Below are positions 44,289 to 54,270 of a stretch of DNA of 64,000 nucleotides, one piece after another. The stretch is taken from positions 1 to 64,000 of the forward strand of contig JADKHH010000024.1 of the NCBI GenBank assembly GCA_016721905.1. Direction: 5' to 3'. The notes under the pieces were generated by a model that had not been told where the DNA came from, did not search any database, and worked only from the letters and a program-made list of their open reading frames with translations. The DNA comes from Candidatus Opimibacter skivensis (GTDB lineage: Bacteria > Bacteroidota > Bacteroidia > Chitinophagales > Saprospiraceae). Position 1 is the stretch's first letter. Every line of letters begins with the position of its first letter. The position numbers and the translations under genes are program-made.

Positions 44289-46802
44289 ATGGCCATAAGA
44301 TCTCACCTCTTCTGTTTCCTGATCACTTTACTTGCAGGCACGCTGAATGCTCAGTCTGCGACTATACAATCGCCAGATGAGTTTCTGACATATAAACTAG
44401 GCAGTCGCTTCACACCGCATCACCTGCTGGTAGACTACTTCAAATATGTCGATGGTGTCAGCGATCGAATCCAACTGGTCGAATATGGTGAAACCTATGA
44501 GCTAAGACCCCTGATCGCAGCCATCATCAGCAGCCCGGCTAATATGAAACGGATAGAGGATATCCGGCAGAATAACTTAAGACGCACTGGCATGCTTGCT
44601 GGAGATACGAAGGACGAAAACATAGCTATCGTATATCTCAGTTATACCGTGCATGGCAATGAAGCCGCAGGTGCAGAAAGTTCGATGGCAGTACTGTATG
44701 ATCTGCTAAAAGCCGGTTCGCCCTATGCTAAATGGCTGGAGAATACCGTCGTCATCATTGATCCTACGCTCAACCCAGACGGATACAACAGATACTCCCA
44801 ATGGAGCAATAGCGTAAGTGCTGGACCAAACAATCCAAACCCCACTACACGCGAGCACAACGAACCCTGGCCCGGAGGAAGATCCAATCATTATTATTTT
44901 GATCTCAACAGAGACTGGGCCTGGCAGTCACAGCAAGAGTCCCGGGACAGGATAGCCTTTTACCTGCAATGGATGCCCCATGTACATGCTGATATCCATG
45001 AGATGGGCTCCGAAGCTCCTTATTATTTTGCTCCGGCAGCACAGCCGTACCATTCGACGGTGACTAAATGGCAGGCCGACTTTCAGATCCAAATCGGTAA
45101 GAACAACGCAGCCCATTTTGATAAAGAAGGTTGGCGCTATTTTTCCAAAGAACGATTTGACCTTTTCTATCCATCCTACGGTGACACCTATCCAACATTT
45201 GCGGGCGCTATCGGCATGACCTATGAGCAGGGTGGAGGTGGATCAGCCAACAGGGCAGTGATGCTTCAGAATGGAGATACACTCACACTGTTTGATCGCA
45301 TCGCACATCATCAGGAGGCTTCCCTCTCAACCATCGAAGTGAGCTCCTTGAATGCCGCTGCATTAGTGAAGGAGTTTGGTTTGTATTTTAAAAACAGCAT
45401 CGCTGATCCTCCCGGTGCATATAACAGTTATGTGATTAGTGCACACACCAATCCAGGCAGGGTGGAAGATTTTTTAAGATTACTTCGACTCCAGGGTATT
45501 CGTTACGGTATTGCCGCACAAGATTTTAAAGGACTTAAAGGCTTAAGTTACCTCACCGGAGATCAGGGCACCTATGCTGCACAGAAAGGAGATATCATCG
45601 TTCCCGCATCTCAGCCCAGGGCAGTTTTGACACAAGTCTTATTTGAAACAGAAGGCAACCTTGTTGATTCCATTACCTATGACATCACCGCGTGGTGCCT
45701 GCCCATGGCTTATGGTCTCGATGCCTTTGCCACGGAAGTGCAACTGGCATATGACCCAGCCCTAGTTACTCCAACTCAAAAACTTTCTGCTACTGAAAGA
45801 CCCTATGCTTATGCCATGCAATGGGGTTCTATGCCAGCAACAAAGGCGTTGACCAATATGATGCTCAAAGGGGTAGTGGCCCGATATGCTACATCACCAT
45901 TCCGGGTTGATGGAAAGGATTATCCGGCTGGAACGATTTTATTGATGAGGGCAGACAATCGCAAACATTCGGATTTTGATGCAGTGGTTAAAGAAGTAGC
46001 TAATTCATCCGTTGTCCCATTCACCCCCATCCGTACCGGATTTGTTGAATCAGGCAAAGACTTTGGATCCTATGATTATGAACTTGTCAGAAGACCAAAG
46101 GTCCTGGCTCTTGCAGGTGAAGGCGTACGCTCCCTCAACCTCGGCGAAATATGGCATTTTTTTGAAGAAGAACTCAAGTATCCAATTGATCTCATTGAAG
46201 CAGGAGAGATCGGTACTGTCGCTCTGGAGTCATACAATGTGATCGTTCTTACCGAAGGGTATTATTCCATCAGCGAATCAACGATGGAGAAAATAAATGA
46301 CTGGGTATCCGCTGGGGGCAGGCTAGTGGCCATTGGTTCCGCTATCAATAAGTTATCAGGCAAAGATGGTTTTGAAATTGAATCCAAAGGCACTCCTGAA
46401 CCTGACACCTCTGAGAAAGAACCACCGGTTCACCACCCCGAACCATATGCGGGTAGCGATCGCAGGTCCATGTCAGACGATATACCCGGTAGTATCTTCC
46501 AAACCACGCTGGATACGACCCATCCGCTCTGTTTCGGTCTGGGAGAAACCTACTGGACCCTGAAGTCAACGACCAGCAATTACAAATGGCTTGAAGAAGG
46601 AGGCAATGCCATCTACCTTGATGATTCGCCCCGGTATTATGGATTTGTAGGCTATAAAGCTCTGGAGAAAACAAAGAACACCCTCATCGCAGGGCAGGAG
46701 CAAATAGGCGGTGGATCAGTGGTCTACTTTGTTGATAATCCAATGTTCCGGTCCTTCTGGAACAGTGGAAAAGTGCTTTTTTCGAATGCCCTGTTTTTCT
46801 AG
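44289..46802 (+). CDS. M14 family zinc carboxypeptidase with C-terminal GATase-like domain
   Basis: 837 residues with signal peptide (LFCFLITLLAGTLNAQS), so periplasmic or exported. Zinc ligands: His and Glu of YTVHGNEAAG (about residues 121-124) and the His of HADIHEMG (about 236). YFDLNRDWAW supplies the substrate-binding Asn-Arg pair, and the catalytic Glu is in MTYEQGGGGS (about 311). From about 600, LALAGEGVRSLNLGEIWHFF, NVIVLTEGYYS and INDWVSAGGRLVAIGS form a glutamine-amidotransferase-like Rossmann domain often seen at the end of this subfamily. Likely trims C-terminal residues from extracellular peptides. Upstream of an amino-acid permease, with which it may cooperate. Confidence 0.9.
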   Translation: MAIRSHLFCFLITLLAGTLNAQSATIQSPDEFLTYKLGSRFTPHHLLVDYFKYVDGVSDRIQLVEYGETYELRPLIAAIISSPANMKRIEDIRQNNLRRTGMLAGDTKDENIAIVYLSYTVHGNEAAGAESSMAVLYDLLKAGSPYAKWLENTVVIIDPTLNPDGYNRYSQWSNSVSAGPNNPNPTTREHNEPWPGGRSNHYYFDLNRDWAWQSQQESRDRIAFYLQWMPHVHADIHEMGSEAPYYFAPAAQPYHSTVTKWQADFQIQIGKNNAAHFDKEGWRYFSKERFDLFYPSYGDTYPTFAGAIGMTYEQGGGGSANRAVMLQNGDTLTLFDRIAHHQEASLSTIEVSSLNAAALVKEFGLYFKNSIADPPGAYNSYVISAHTNPGRVEDFLRLLRLQGIRYGIAAQDFKGLKGLSYLTGDQGTYAAQKGDIIVPASQPRAVLTQVLFETEGNLVDSITYDITAWCLPMAYGLDAFATEVQLAYDPALVTPTQKLSATERPYAYAMQWGSMPATKALTNMMLKGVVARYATSPFRVDGKDYPAGTILLMRADNRKHSDFDAVVKEVANSSVVPFTPIRTGFVESGKDFGSYDYELVRRPKVLALAGEGVRSLNLGEIWHFFEEELKYPIDLIEAGEIGTVALESYNVIVLTEGYYSISESTMEKINDWVSAGGRLVAIGSAINKLSGKDGFEIESKGTPEPDTSEKEPPVHHPEPYAGSDRRSMSDDIPGSIFQTTLDTTHPLCFGLGETYWTLKSTTSNYKWLEEGGNAIYLDDSPRYYGFVGYKALEKTKNTLIAGQEQIGGGSVVYFVDNPMFRSFWNSGKVLFSNALFF

Positions 46803-46945
46803 GAAATAGGATGGCTAGTCTATTTTTTCAAAAAAAAATCGAAGGAACTGATCATTATCTCTATTTTGACACGGTCAAAGCAGGAAGGTTCTTTCCCGGT
46901 GACACTCATTTGACAATCAAACTCACGACTACTAACTCATTGTAA

Positions 46946-48439
46946 ATGAAAAGACAATTATTTGCCAGGAAAAGCCATGCCGAACTCATAGCCCAGGCCG
47001 ATGCCTCCCAGCTAAAGCGTTCGCTTGGTGTATTCGAACTCACGATGATGGGTATCGGAGCCATTATTGGTACCGGTATTTTTGTATTGACAGGAAAAGC
47101 AGCAGCGGGCACAGAGCATGCTCTTGGGGCGGGTCCCGCACTCACCATTTCCTTTATGGTCACCGGTTTTGCATGCGCACTTGCGGCTCTTTGTTATGCA
47201 GAGTTTGCCGCTATGGTGCCTATCTCTGGTAGCGCATATACCTATTCCTATTATTCCTTCGGTGAACTGATGGCCTGGGTCATCGGTTGGGATTTGATCC
47301 TTGAATATGCGGTAGGTAATATAGCCGTGGCGATTGGTTGGTCAGGATACTTTGCGAGTTTCCTTGCGGGGATTGGGATATATATGCCCGGGGCGCTCGT
47401 GGCGTCTACCGGAACTGAAATGGCACAGCTCGCCAGCGGGCAGTGGATCAACCTTGCTTCTGCCCAGGCGATGAATGCAGAGATTGTTCAAACTACAACA
47501 GCACTCTTTAATCTTCCCGCTTTCCTGATTACAGCCATCATCACGATATTGCTGGTGATCGGTATCAAGGAATCTGCCAGGGTGAATGCAACACTGGTTG
47601 TCGTAAAACTGGGACTCATTGCCCTGTTCCTGATATTTGGTCTGCCCCATTTCAATCCGGACGTGCATTGGGAAAACTTTGCACCCAATGGCTGGAGCGG
47701 TATCATGACCGGAGCGGCATTGGTATTCTTTGCTTATGTAGGTTTTGATGCAGTCAGCACCACGGCCGAAGAAGCCAAAAATCCACAACGTGACTTGCCA
47801 CGCGGGATGATATACTCCCTGCTGATTTGTACAGTCCTCTACATCGCTGTTGCAGCCGTGCTGACAGGTATGGTTCCACTAGGTGTATTAGGAAATGAAA
47901 AACCTGTGGTAGCTGCCCTGGAGGCCGTCAACGAACATACGATAGGGTTTATCATCGCGATGGGTGTTACATTGACCATGCCTACTGTCTTGCTCGTCAT
48001 GCAGTTAGGACAAATACGCATTCTCTATTCCATGAGCCGTGATGGTCTGGTGGGTAGCAATTTTCATAAGGTGCATCCTAAATTCAAGACCCCTGCGTAT
48101 GGCACTATTGCTGTCGGCGGACTGGTCGCTATCTGTGCTGCAACCATCAATATCGATGTAGCTGCCGAGTTGACTAACATCGGGACATTATTTGCATTCG
48201 TTCTGGTCGCTATTGGCGTATTTATCCTTCGCCGTACACAGCCTGATATTCCAAGGAAGTTCAGAGTGCCCTGGTATCCGGTCGTCTGTGCTGCATGCGT
48301 TGGTATATGTTTTTATCTTATGCTCGCGTTGCCATGGCCTACATGGGTCAGGTTCTTTCTCTGGATGGCCCTTGGACTCGTAGTCTATTTTCTCTACAGT
48401 CGTCATCATAGTAAGCTCAGACATCCATCGGCATCATAA
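46946..48439 (+). CDS. APC family amino-acid permease (cationic-amino-acid-transporter-like)
   Basis: 497-residue inner-membrane protein with 12 or more predicted membrane segments. The first carries the APC signature GIGAIIGTGIFVLTGKAAAG, followed by FACALAALCYAEFAAMVPIS, GSAYTYSYYSFGELMAWVIG and, in the sixth-segment area, ALVFFAYVGFDAVSTTAEEA with KNPQRDLPRG. The wording matches bacterial CAT-type proteins. The substrate is probably a basic or neutral amino acid, undetermined here. It lies 143 bp after the M14 peptidase, same strand, perhaps taking up its products. A strong terminator follows at 48468-48511. Confidence 0.9.
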   Translation: MKRQLFARKSHAELIAQADASQLKRSLGVFELTMMGIGAIIGTGIFVLTGKAAAGTEHALGAGPALTISFMVTGFACALAALCYAEFAAMVPISGSAYTYSYYSFGELMAWVIGWDLILEYAVGNIAVAIGWSGYFASFLAGIGIYMPGALVASTGTEMAQLASGQWINLASAQAMNAEIVQTTTALFNLPAFLITAIITILLVIGIKESARVNATLVVVKLGLIALFLIFGLPHFNPDVHWENFAPNGWSGIMTGAALVFFAYVGFDAVSTTAEEAKNPQRDLPRGMIYSLLICTVLYIAVAAVLTGMVPLGVLGNEKPVVAALEAVNEHTIGFIIAMGVTLTMPTVLLVMQLGQIRILYSMSRDGLVGSNFHKVHPKFKTPAYGTIAVGGLVAICAATINIDVAAELTNIGTLFAFVLVAIGVFILRRTQPDIPRKFRVPWYPVVCAACVGICFYLMLALPWPTWVRFFLWMALGLVVYFLYSRHHSKLRHPSAS

Positions 48440-48467
48440 GAGGAGTCTAATTGATTTATAATTGGAG

Positions 48468-48511
48468 ATCATCTTCCTGTTGAATATGCTTCAGGAAGAT
48501 GATTTTTTTTT
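48468..48511 (+). terminator. rho-independent terminator after the permease
   Basis: Stem ATCATCTTCCTG ... CAGGAAGATGAT (12 bp, loop about 11 bases) followed by eight to nine T. Confidence 0.88.
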
Positions 48512-48520
48512 GAGCCAAAT

Positions 48521-48602
48521 GCCGCTGGCCTGGTGTCCCCACCGCCAGTGAGGATTGTGTTGGTTGTTGGTGAGGACACCAACAACGGCTTCGCCAAATA
48601 TT
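48521..48602. repeat. partial GCCGCTGGC element with hairpin
   Basis: Begins GCCGCTGGCCTGGTGTCC, like the left end of the 0.4-kb elements at 50416 and 52391, then diverges into a 10-bp-stem hairpin GTTGTTGGTG-AGGA-CACCAACAAC (48563-48586). Confidence 0.6.
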
Positions 48603-48702
48603 ATTTTATATATTAGAAGCAGGGGAATTCCCCCTTTTGCGGTATTGATGGTTCCCTGTGTCATCAATACCTTTGCACCACGAATAATTAAACCCGAAAA
48701 CT

Positions 48703-50415
48703 GTGTATAAGATAACGCTCTTACTTGTCATCAGCCTGATTTTCGCTTGCAAGCAAAAGGCGGTAGAAGTACAGGATGTGTACGCCGCTGCTCCAATGAT
48801 GTGCGCCCCACAATTGTCTGATGCAGATTGGTATAAGCAGGATACACCGGCACCTCTTTTTGAAGGTATGGATATCCTGAGTTATCCGGTTACTACAAAG
48901 AATCCGGAGGCCCAGAAGTATTTCAATCAAGGACTGCTGTTTGCCTATGGGTTCAATCACGCCGAAGCCGCAAGGTCTTTTTATCAAGCCATTCGTCTTG
49001 ATTCAACTTGTGCTATGTGTTACTGGGGATATGCGTTCGTACTAGGCCCTAACTACAATGCAGGTATGGATCCAGGACATTACGAAAGAGCTTTTGAAGC
49101 CATGCAATCAGCAAACAAATACGCTGCGTCATGCACCGAAAAAGAAAAGGGACTCATCAAGGCGATGACAGTACGATATACCAGGGAGGTACCAGAAAAC
49201 CGAAGTCATCTGGACAGTGCTTTTATGGAGGCTATGAAAACCATGCACCAAAAGTATCCTGAAGATGTAGATATCGCTTCGATCTATGCTGAGTCACTCA
49301 TGGATATGCATCCGTGGGACCTTTGGGAGAAAGATGGCGCTGCAAAACCATGGACACCTGAAATCATCAAAGCTATAGAAGTAGCCATTACACTCAATCC
49401 AAATCATCCGGGTGGGCATCATTACTATATCCATGCACTGGAAGCCTCCCCGTATCCAGAACGAGCATTGCCTAGCGCAAAGAAGTTTGATGATGGCCTA
49501 GTACCTCGCGCTGGGCATCTGGTACACATGCCATCCCACATCTACATCAACACAGGTGATTATCATCTTGGATCGATAGCGAATATCAATGCGTTGAAAC
49601 AAGACAGTACCTATGTGACGCAATGCCATGCACAGGGTTCATATCCATTGGCTTTGTATCCGCACAATTATCATTTTCTTGCAGCAACAGCGACCCTCGA
49701 AGGGAAGAGTGAATGGGCACTGGACGCAGCCCAAAAAATGTCGAAACAAGTCAATCACAAGGGCATGCTGATTCCGGAGCTGGCTACATTGCAACATTAT
49801 TATGCTATTCCCTACTTCGTCATGGTCAAGTTTGCCAAGTGGGAGGAGATACTCAAGATGCCTGCGGTGGACACTAGCCTCATCTATCCCGGTGGTATCA
49901 GGCATTATGCAAGAGGCATGGCTTATGTGGGTTTGAAAGATTTGGAGAAAGCTAAAATCGAATTGAATGAACTCAAGGCAGTGGCCTCCATGGAGACCTT
50001 GAAGACACTGACGATCTGGGAAATCAATTCATTACACACTGTGGCAGATATCGCCCAGAAAGTACTGGAAGGTGAAATCCTTGCAGCAGAAGGCAAATCA
50101 GCAGAAAGCATCAGTCTGTTAAAGCAAGCTGTTGCCCTGGAAGATCAACTCAATTACAATGAACCACCCGATTGGTTTTTCTCTGTCCGACACCATCTCG
50201 GTGCTGTTCTACTGTCCAATACTCAGCCAGATGAGGCGATCAAAGTTTATCTCGAAGATCTCGACCGTTTTCCAAAAAATGGCTGGGCCCTCAGCGGATT
50301 AAAACAAGCCTATCTGGATTCCAAACAATCTGCAAAGGCTGATGAAACCGATGCTCTTTTGAAAGAAGCATGGGCACATGCGGATGTGAAGCTGAAAGGC
50401 TCGAAAGTGAAGTAG
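48703..50415 (+). CDS. TPR lipoprotein of unknown function
   Basis: 570 residues, GTG start. Lipoprotein signal MYKITLLLVISLIFACKQK with the lipidated Cys at 16. Tetratricopeptide-type helix pairs occur throughout: AQKYFNQGLLFAYGFNHAEA, ARSFYQAIRLDSTCAMCYWG, AIEVAITLNPNHPGGHHYYI, YARGMAYVGLKDLEKAKIEL, AESISLLKQAVALEDQLNYN. Between them are conserved-looking motifs CAMCYWGYAFVLGPNYNAG, HHYYIHALEASP and HMPSHIYINTGDYH, rich in His and Cys, which could bind a metal or haem. Similar proteins are widespread, but no function is known to me. It sits alone between a terminator and a repeat element that begins at the first base after its stop. Confidence 0.72.
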   Translation: MYKITLLLVISLIFACKQKAVEVQDVYAAAPMMCAPQLSDADWYKQDTPAPLFEGMDILSYPVTTKNPEAQKYFNQGLLFAYGFNHAEAARSFYQAIRLDSTCAMCYWGYAFVLGPNYNAGMDPGHYERAFEAMQSANKYAASCTEKEKGLIKAMTVRYTREVPENRSHLDSAFMEAMKTMHQKYPEDVDIASIYAESLMDMHPWDLWEKDGAAKPWTPEIIKAIEVAITLNPNHPGGHHYYIHALEASPYPERALPSAKKFDDGLVPRAGHLVHMPSHIYINTGDYHLGSIANINALKQDSTYVTQCHAQGSYPLALYPHNYHFLAATATLEGKSEWALDAAQKMSKQVNHKGMLIPELATLQHYYAIPYFVMVKFAKWEEILKMPAVDTSLIYPGGIRHYARGMAYVGLKDLEKAKIELNELKAVASMETLKTLTIWEINSLHTVADIAQKVLEGEILAAEGKSAESISLLKQAVALEDQLNYNEPPDWFFSVRHHLGAVLLSNTQPDEAIKVYLEDLDRFPKNGWALSGLKQAYLDSKQSAKADETDALLKEAWAHADVKLKGSKVK

Positions 50416-50820
50416 GCCGCTAGCTTGGTGAACTTACACCAGTGAAGGGAATTTAAATGGATGGCGCAGCCATCCATAGTATGATCTGTTAAGCGTAATT
50501 TTACTTACGCTTGTGCGACAGCAAGTTTAAACTTGCGTACACGAGCGTCCGTAGGGAGGCTCAACTTTTCTCTGCACCAACAGCTATATGATTTCTACCT
50601 GTAGCCAGGAGGCTACCGTCACAATCTCGTAATAGGACATGTTTCCAATGCTTTATCCGTCGGCAGCCAGAGTCTGCCAACAACGTCTGTTTTTTTCTAA
50701 AAAAAAACAAACGCAGGCTGCAGGCAGAGCCTGCACAAAAAAACGAGCATAACACGTCTGGCATCTGCGAGTCTGGCATCTGGCGTCTCACTCTCTCACT
50801 CTCTCACGCTCTCACGTTCT
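50416..50820. repeat. 0.4-kb composite repeat element, copy A
   Basis: Starts at the first base after the TPR-gene stop (GCCGCTAGCTTGGTG). It then holds GGCGCAGCCATCCA, a hairpin AGCAAGTTTAAACTTGC, CAACTTTTCTCTGCACCAAC, AGCTATATGATTTCTACCTG, TAGCCAGGAGGCTAC, CGGCAGCCAGAGTCTGCCAA, an A/T homopolymer hairpin, and CTGGCATCTGCGAGTCTGGC, ending in a CTCTCAC array that forms the 3' end of the permease. About 80% identical by eye to copy B. Confidence 0.8.
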
Positions 50821-52207
50821 TCCGTGCCATCGCAATGTAATACAACGGAATTCCCGTCAAGGTGATGATCAACCCCGGCCATGTAAACTGTGGCTTATAG
50901 ATGATCAGCAGGATGCAAAATGAAATCCCCATGAGGATGTAGATAGCTGGCAAGAAAGGATATCCAAAAGCCTTGTACGGTCTTGGTACATCCGGACGCT
51001 TGCGACGAAGGATGAAGATGCCGATGATAGTCATCACATAAAAGATAACGACCACAAACGAAATCATATCCAGTAACTGTCCATATTTTCCGCTCATACT
51101 CCACAAGCATGCAATGATGCCTTGTACCCAGAGTGCCCATTGTGGAACAGCGTATTTGTTGAGCTCGCCGGCAGGTTTGAAAAACAATCCATCCTTGGCC
51201 ATGGTGTAATATACTCTGGCACCTGCGAGGATTAGGCCATTGTTACATCCAAAAGTTGAAACCATGATCATCAGTGCGATAATGATCGTTCCGACATTGC
51301 CAAAGATCACATTCGATGCAGCAACTGCCACGCGGTCTTTATCTGCACTGGCTATTTCATCGAGAGGTAATACAGCGGTGTACATGATATTGGTAGACAC
51401 ATAGATGATCGTGACGATCAGTGTGCCCAGGAAAAGTGCTAAGCCGATATTGCGTTGTGGATTTTTTATTTCGCCAGCGATAAAAGTGACATTGTTCCAC
51501 GCATCGCTGCTGAAGATAGATCCTACCATGGCGGCTGCGATGGCTCCTAAGGCTGCAGCTATAGTCAATGATTCTGTGCTACCCAGATTGTGTAGATTCC
51601 ATCCGTCTGCCCAGTTGGCTTCCCATACATCGCCTTTAAACATGATAAAGCCAAACAAGATGAGTCCAAACAAACTGGCGAGTTTAGTCACCGTAAACGT
51701 AGTCTGTATGAGTTTGCCGCTCTTGATGCCCCGGGTATTGATATAGGTGAGCAATAGAATCAGTACGATCGCTACAAGCTGTGCAGGTGATATCTTGAGG
51801 AAGCCGAGATCGAAGGCCACAAGATCTTCACTGACCGAGGGTACGAGGTAGGCCAGGAATTTAGCAAACGCTACGCCGACTGCTGCGATGGTAGCAGTCT
51901 GGATGACTGCAAAAAAACTCCATCCATACAGGAATGCTGCGAGTGGATTGAAAGCTTCTTTTAGATATACATATTGCCCACCGGCTTTAGGATACATACC
52001 ACTTAGTTCGCCATAACTCACAGCAGCGGTGATGGTCATAAACCCGGTGATCAGCCATACAGCGATGAGCCAGCCAGCGCTGCCCACATTACGGGTGATA
52101 TCCGCACTCACGATAAAGATGCCTGATCCGATCATCGATCCGGCGACAATCATGGTAGCATCCATCAGGGTAAGGGACTGCTTAAAGGAAGTAGGGTGGT
52201 CAGACAT
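50804..52207 (-). CDS. APC family amino-acid permease
   Basis: 467-residue inner-membrane transporter, about 12 membrane segments. Signature at the first segment: GSMIGSGIFIVSADITRNVG, then GELSGMYPKAGGQYVYLKEA and, at the sixth-segment region, GSIFSSDAWNNVTFIAGEIK with NPQRNIG. The end includes FILRRKRPDVPRPYKAFGYP, common to LAT-like bacterial APC proteins. Substrate unknown. The last codons (NVRA and TGA) are written by a GTGAGAGCGTGA string that continues as an array downstream. The gene is enclosed by the two copies of the 0.4-kb repeat element, so this segment could have moved or been duplicated with them. Confidence 0.88.
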   Translation of the reverse strand: MSDHPTSFKQSLTLMDATMIVAGSMIGSGIFIVSADITRNVGSAGWLIAVWLITGFMTITAAVSYGELSGMYPKAGGQYVYLKEAFNPLAAFLYGWSFFAVIQTATIAAVGVAFAKFLAYLVPSVSEDLVAFDLGFLKISPAQLVAIVLILLLTYINTRGIKSGKLIQTTFTVTKLASLFGLILFGFIMFKGDVWEANWADGWNLHNLGSTESLTIAAALGAIAAAMVGSIFSSDAWNNVTFIAGEIKNPQRNIGLALFLGTLIVTIIYVSTNIMYTAVLPLDEIASADKDRVAVAASNVIFGNVGTIIIALMIMVSTFGCNNGLILAGARVYYTMAKDGLFFKPAGELNKYAVPQWALWVQGIIACLWSMSGKYGQLLDMISFVVVIFYVMTIIGIFILRRKRPDVPRPYKAFGYPFLPAIYILMGISFCILLIIYKPQFTWPGLIITLTGIPLYYIAMARKNVRA

Positions 52208-52390
52208 GCAGTTGATTTTGGATCAAGATATATATTTCTATGAAAAAAGGTGAAGGAAGGAGCAAGGGGCAAGGAGCAAGGAGCAAGGGGCGGAAGGCAT
52301 AGCGCAGAGAGCATAGGGCATAGGGCGGCAAAGGGCAAAGTGCATATAGCAAAGAAACCTAGAGTTACAGTAGCGGGGCTAGACACGGAT

Positions 52391-52800
52391 GCCGCTGGCT
52401 TGGTGCGCCGCAGAGAGCGTAGTCGAACTGTCCTCACCACCAGCTATGGGAATTTAATTTGGTTGGCGCAGCCATCCAAAAGCAAACTTAAGTTTACTTA
52501 GTTTAAACGGTCCACGAGCGTTAGTGAACTATCGCTCAACTTTTCTCTGTACCAACAGCTATATGATTTCTACCTGTAGCCAGGAGGCTACAACCACAAT
52601 CACGAATTAGAGCATGCTTCCAATGTGCCTTATCAGTCGGCAGCCAGAGTCTACCAACAACGTTAGTTTTTTTTTATAAAATAAAACTAACGCAGGCTGC
52701 AGGCAAAGCCTGCCTAAAAACGAGTATAACACGTCTGGCATCTGCGAGTCTGGCATCTGGCATCTGGCGTCTCACGCTCTCACAGTCTCACGTTCTCACT
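52391..52800. repeat. 0.4-kb composite repeat element, copy B
   Basis: Direct-orientation relative of 50416-50820: GCCGCTGGCTTGGTGCGCCG, GTTGGCGCAGCCATCCA, CAACTTTTCTCTGTACCAAC, AGCTATATGATTTCTACCTG, TAGCCAGGAGGCTAC, CGGCAGCCAGAGTCTACCAA, and CTGGCATCTGCGAGTCTGGC repeats with CTCTCAC array. It includes an insertion (GTAGTCGAACTGTCCTCACC) absent from copy A. The rest of the 52208-52887 interval shows AAGGAGCAAGGGGC-type short repeats (52255-52330) and no gene. Confidence 0.8.
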
Positions 52801-52887
52801 CTCACTCTCTCACACCTCTCACCTCTCACGGAATCCGAAATTTAAATACCTTGAGAGCCTGTTTAAATCACCCACACCAATTATCAT

Positions 52888-54270
52888 ATGGCTGTCACTA
52901 AAAGAGTAGGTTCGTATATCCTGGGGCTGGTCCTCATCGCCATCGCTATTACCTCCCTGCAGATCATGGGGATAGGTAGCCTGAATCCAACAGCCGTAGC
53001 AATCTTAAGGTGGATAGCTATAGGTGCGGTGACCTACTGGGTATGGAAACGCAAGAATCTGACTACCTGGATCCTATTCAGTATGGTGATCGGAGCTGAA
53101 TTCGGCCACGATTTTCCAGCCATCGCTTCTGAACTCAAGGTTGTCAGCAAGATTTTCCTCAAGTTGATCAAGACGATTATAGCTCCACTGATTTTCGGAA
53201 CACTGGTCGTCGGGATAGCCGGACATGCCAACCTGAAACAAGTAGGCCGGATGGGATGGAAGTCCATTCTGTATTTTGAAGTAGCCACGACGATAGCTTT
53301 GTTGATCGGTCTAGTCGCCATCAATATCAGCAAGGCAGGTGTTGGTATACAATTGCCACCAACTACAGAGAAAGAAGTCCTGGAGGTTCCGCCTCCTTCC
53401 ACCTGGGATGAAATCATCCTCCATATTTTTCCTGAAAATATTGCTAAGTCCATTGCCGATGGACAAGTACTTCAGATCGTCGTCTTCAGTATACTTTTTG
53501 CTATTGGTCTTGCACTCGTTAAGGAGCCACAAAAAAGACATATGCTTGAATTCTGTGAAAGCCTGACAGAGGTCATGTTTAAATTCACAGGCATCGTGAT
53601 GTATTTCGCGCCGTTTGCAGTAGGCGCAGCCATAGCTTACACAGTCGGGCATATGGGATTCGGCATTCTCGCCAACCTGTTTAAGTTGCTGGCAACACTT
53701 TACGTTGCGCTGATCGCTTTTGTCCTTTTTGTTTTCCTACCAGTGGCATTGATTATCAAATTGCCAATAAAGCGATTCCTCAGAGCTATTCTCGAACCTG
53801 CCACCATTGCTTTCTCTACTACCAGTTCAGAAGCCGCATTACCAAAGGCGCTGGAGAATATGGAAAAATTTGGCGTGCCTCGTAAGATCGCTGCTTTTGT
53901 ACTTCCTGCAGGGTATAGTTTTAATCTTGATGGCTCAACATTATATCTCTCACTCGCTACCATTTTTGTGGCGCAGGCAGCAGGGATTGATTTATCGATA
54001 GGCGAGCAGATCCTCATCCTGGTTACCCTGATGTTGACTACAAAGGGGATAGCCGGAGTCCCCCGAGCTTCCCTCGTGATCCTCATGGGTACAGCAACGG
54101 CTTTCGGACTGCCTGTCGAACCGATTTTCCTCATCCTTGGTATCGACGAACTGATGGACATGGCGCGTACCACGATCAACCTGGTGGGTAATTGTCTGGC
54201 ATCTACGGTCATTGCTAAGTGGGAAGGAGAGGAGACCTTTTCCGATCCGGAAAACACTTCGTTCACATAG
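52888..54270 (+). CDS. dicarboxylate/amino-acid:cation symporter (DAACS family)
   Basis: 460-residue inner-membrane symporter of the GltP/DctA fold. Key motifs: serine-rich re-entrant loop STTSSEAALPKALENMEKFG, then GYSFNLDGSTLYLSLATIFV (the NMDGT-like motif of segment 7) and TTKGIAGVPRASLVILMGTA before the last helices, with MDMARTTINLVGNCLASTVI near the end. These are the sodium- and substrate-binding elements of the family. It takes up glutamate, aspartate or C4-dicarboxylates; which one cannot be said. Its TAG stop is directly followed by an inverted repeat copy (54271-54328). Confidence 0.9.
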   Translation: MAVTKRVGSYILGLVLIAIAITSLQIMGIGSLNPTAVAILRWIAIGAVTYWVWKRKNLTTWILFSMVIGAEFGHDFPAIASELKVVSKIFLKLIKTIIAPLIFGTLVVGIAGHANLKQVGRMGWKSILYFEVATTIALLIGLVAINISKAGVGIQLPPTTEKEVLEVPPPSTWDEIILHIFPENIAKSIADGQVLQIVVFSILFAIGLALVKEPQKRHMLEFCESLTEVMFKFTGIVMYFAPFAVGAAIAYTVGHMGFGILANLFKLLATLYVALIAFVLFVFLPVALIIKLPIKRFLRAILEPATIAFSTTSSEAALPKALENMEKFGVPRKIAAFVLPAGYSFNLDGSTLYLSLATIFVAQAAGIDLSIGEQILILVTLMLTTKGIAGVPRASLVILMGTATAFGLPVEPIFLILGIDELMDMARTTINLVGNCLASTVIAKWEGEETFSDPENTSFT

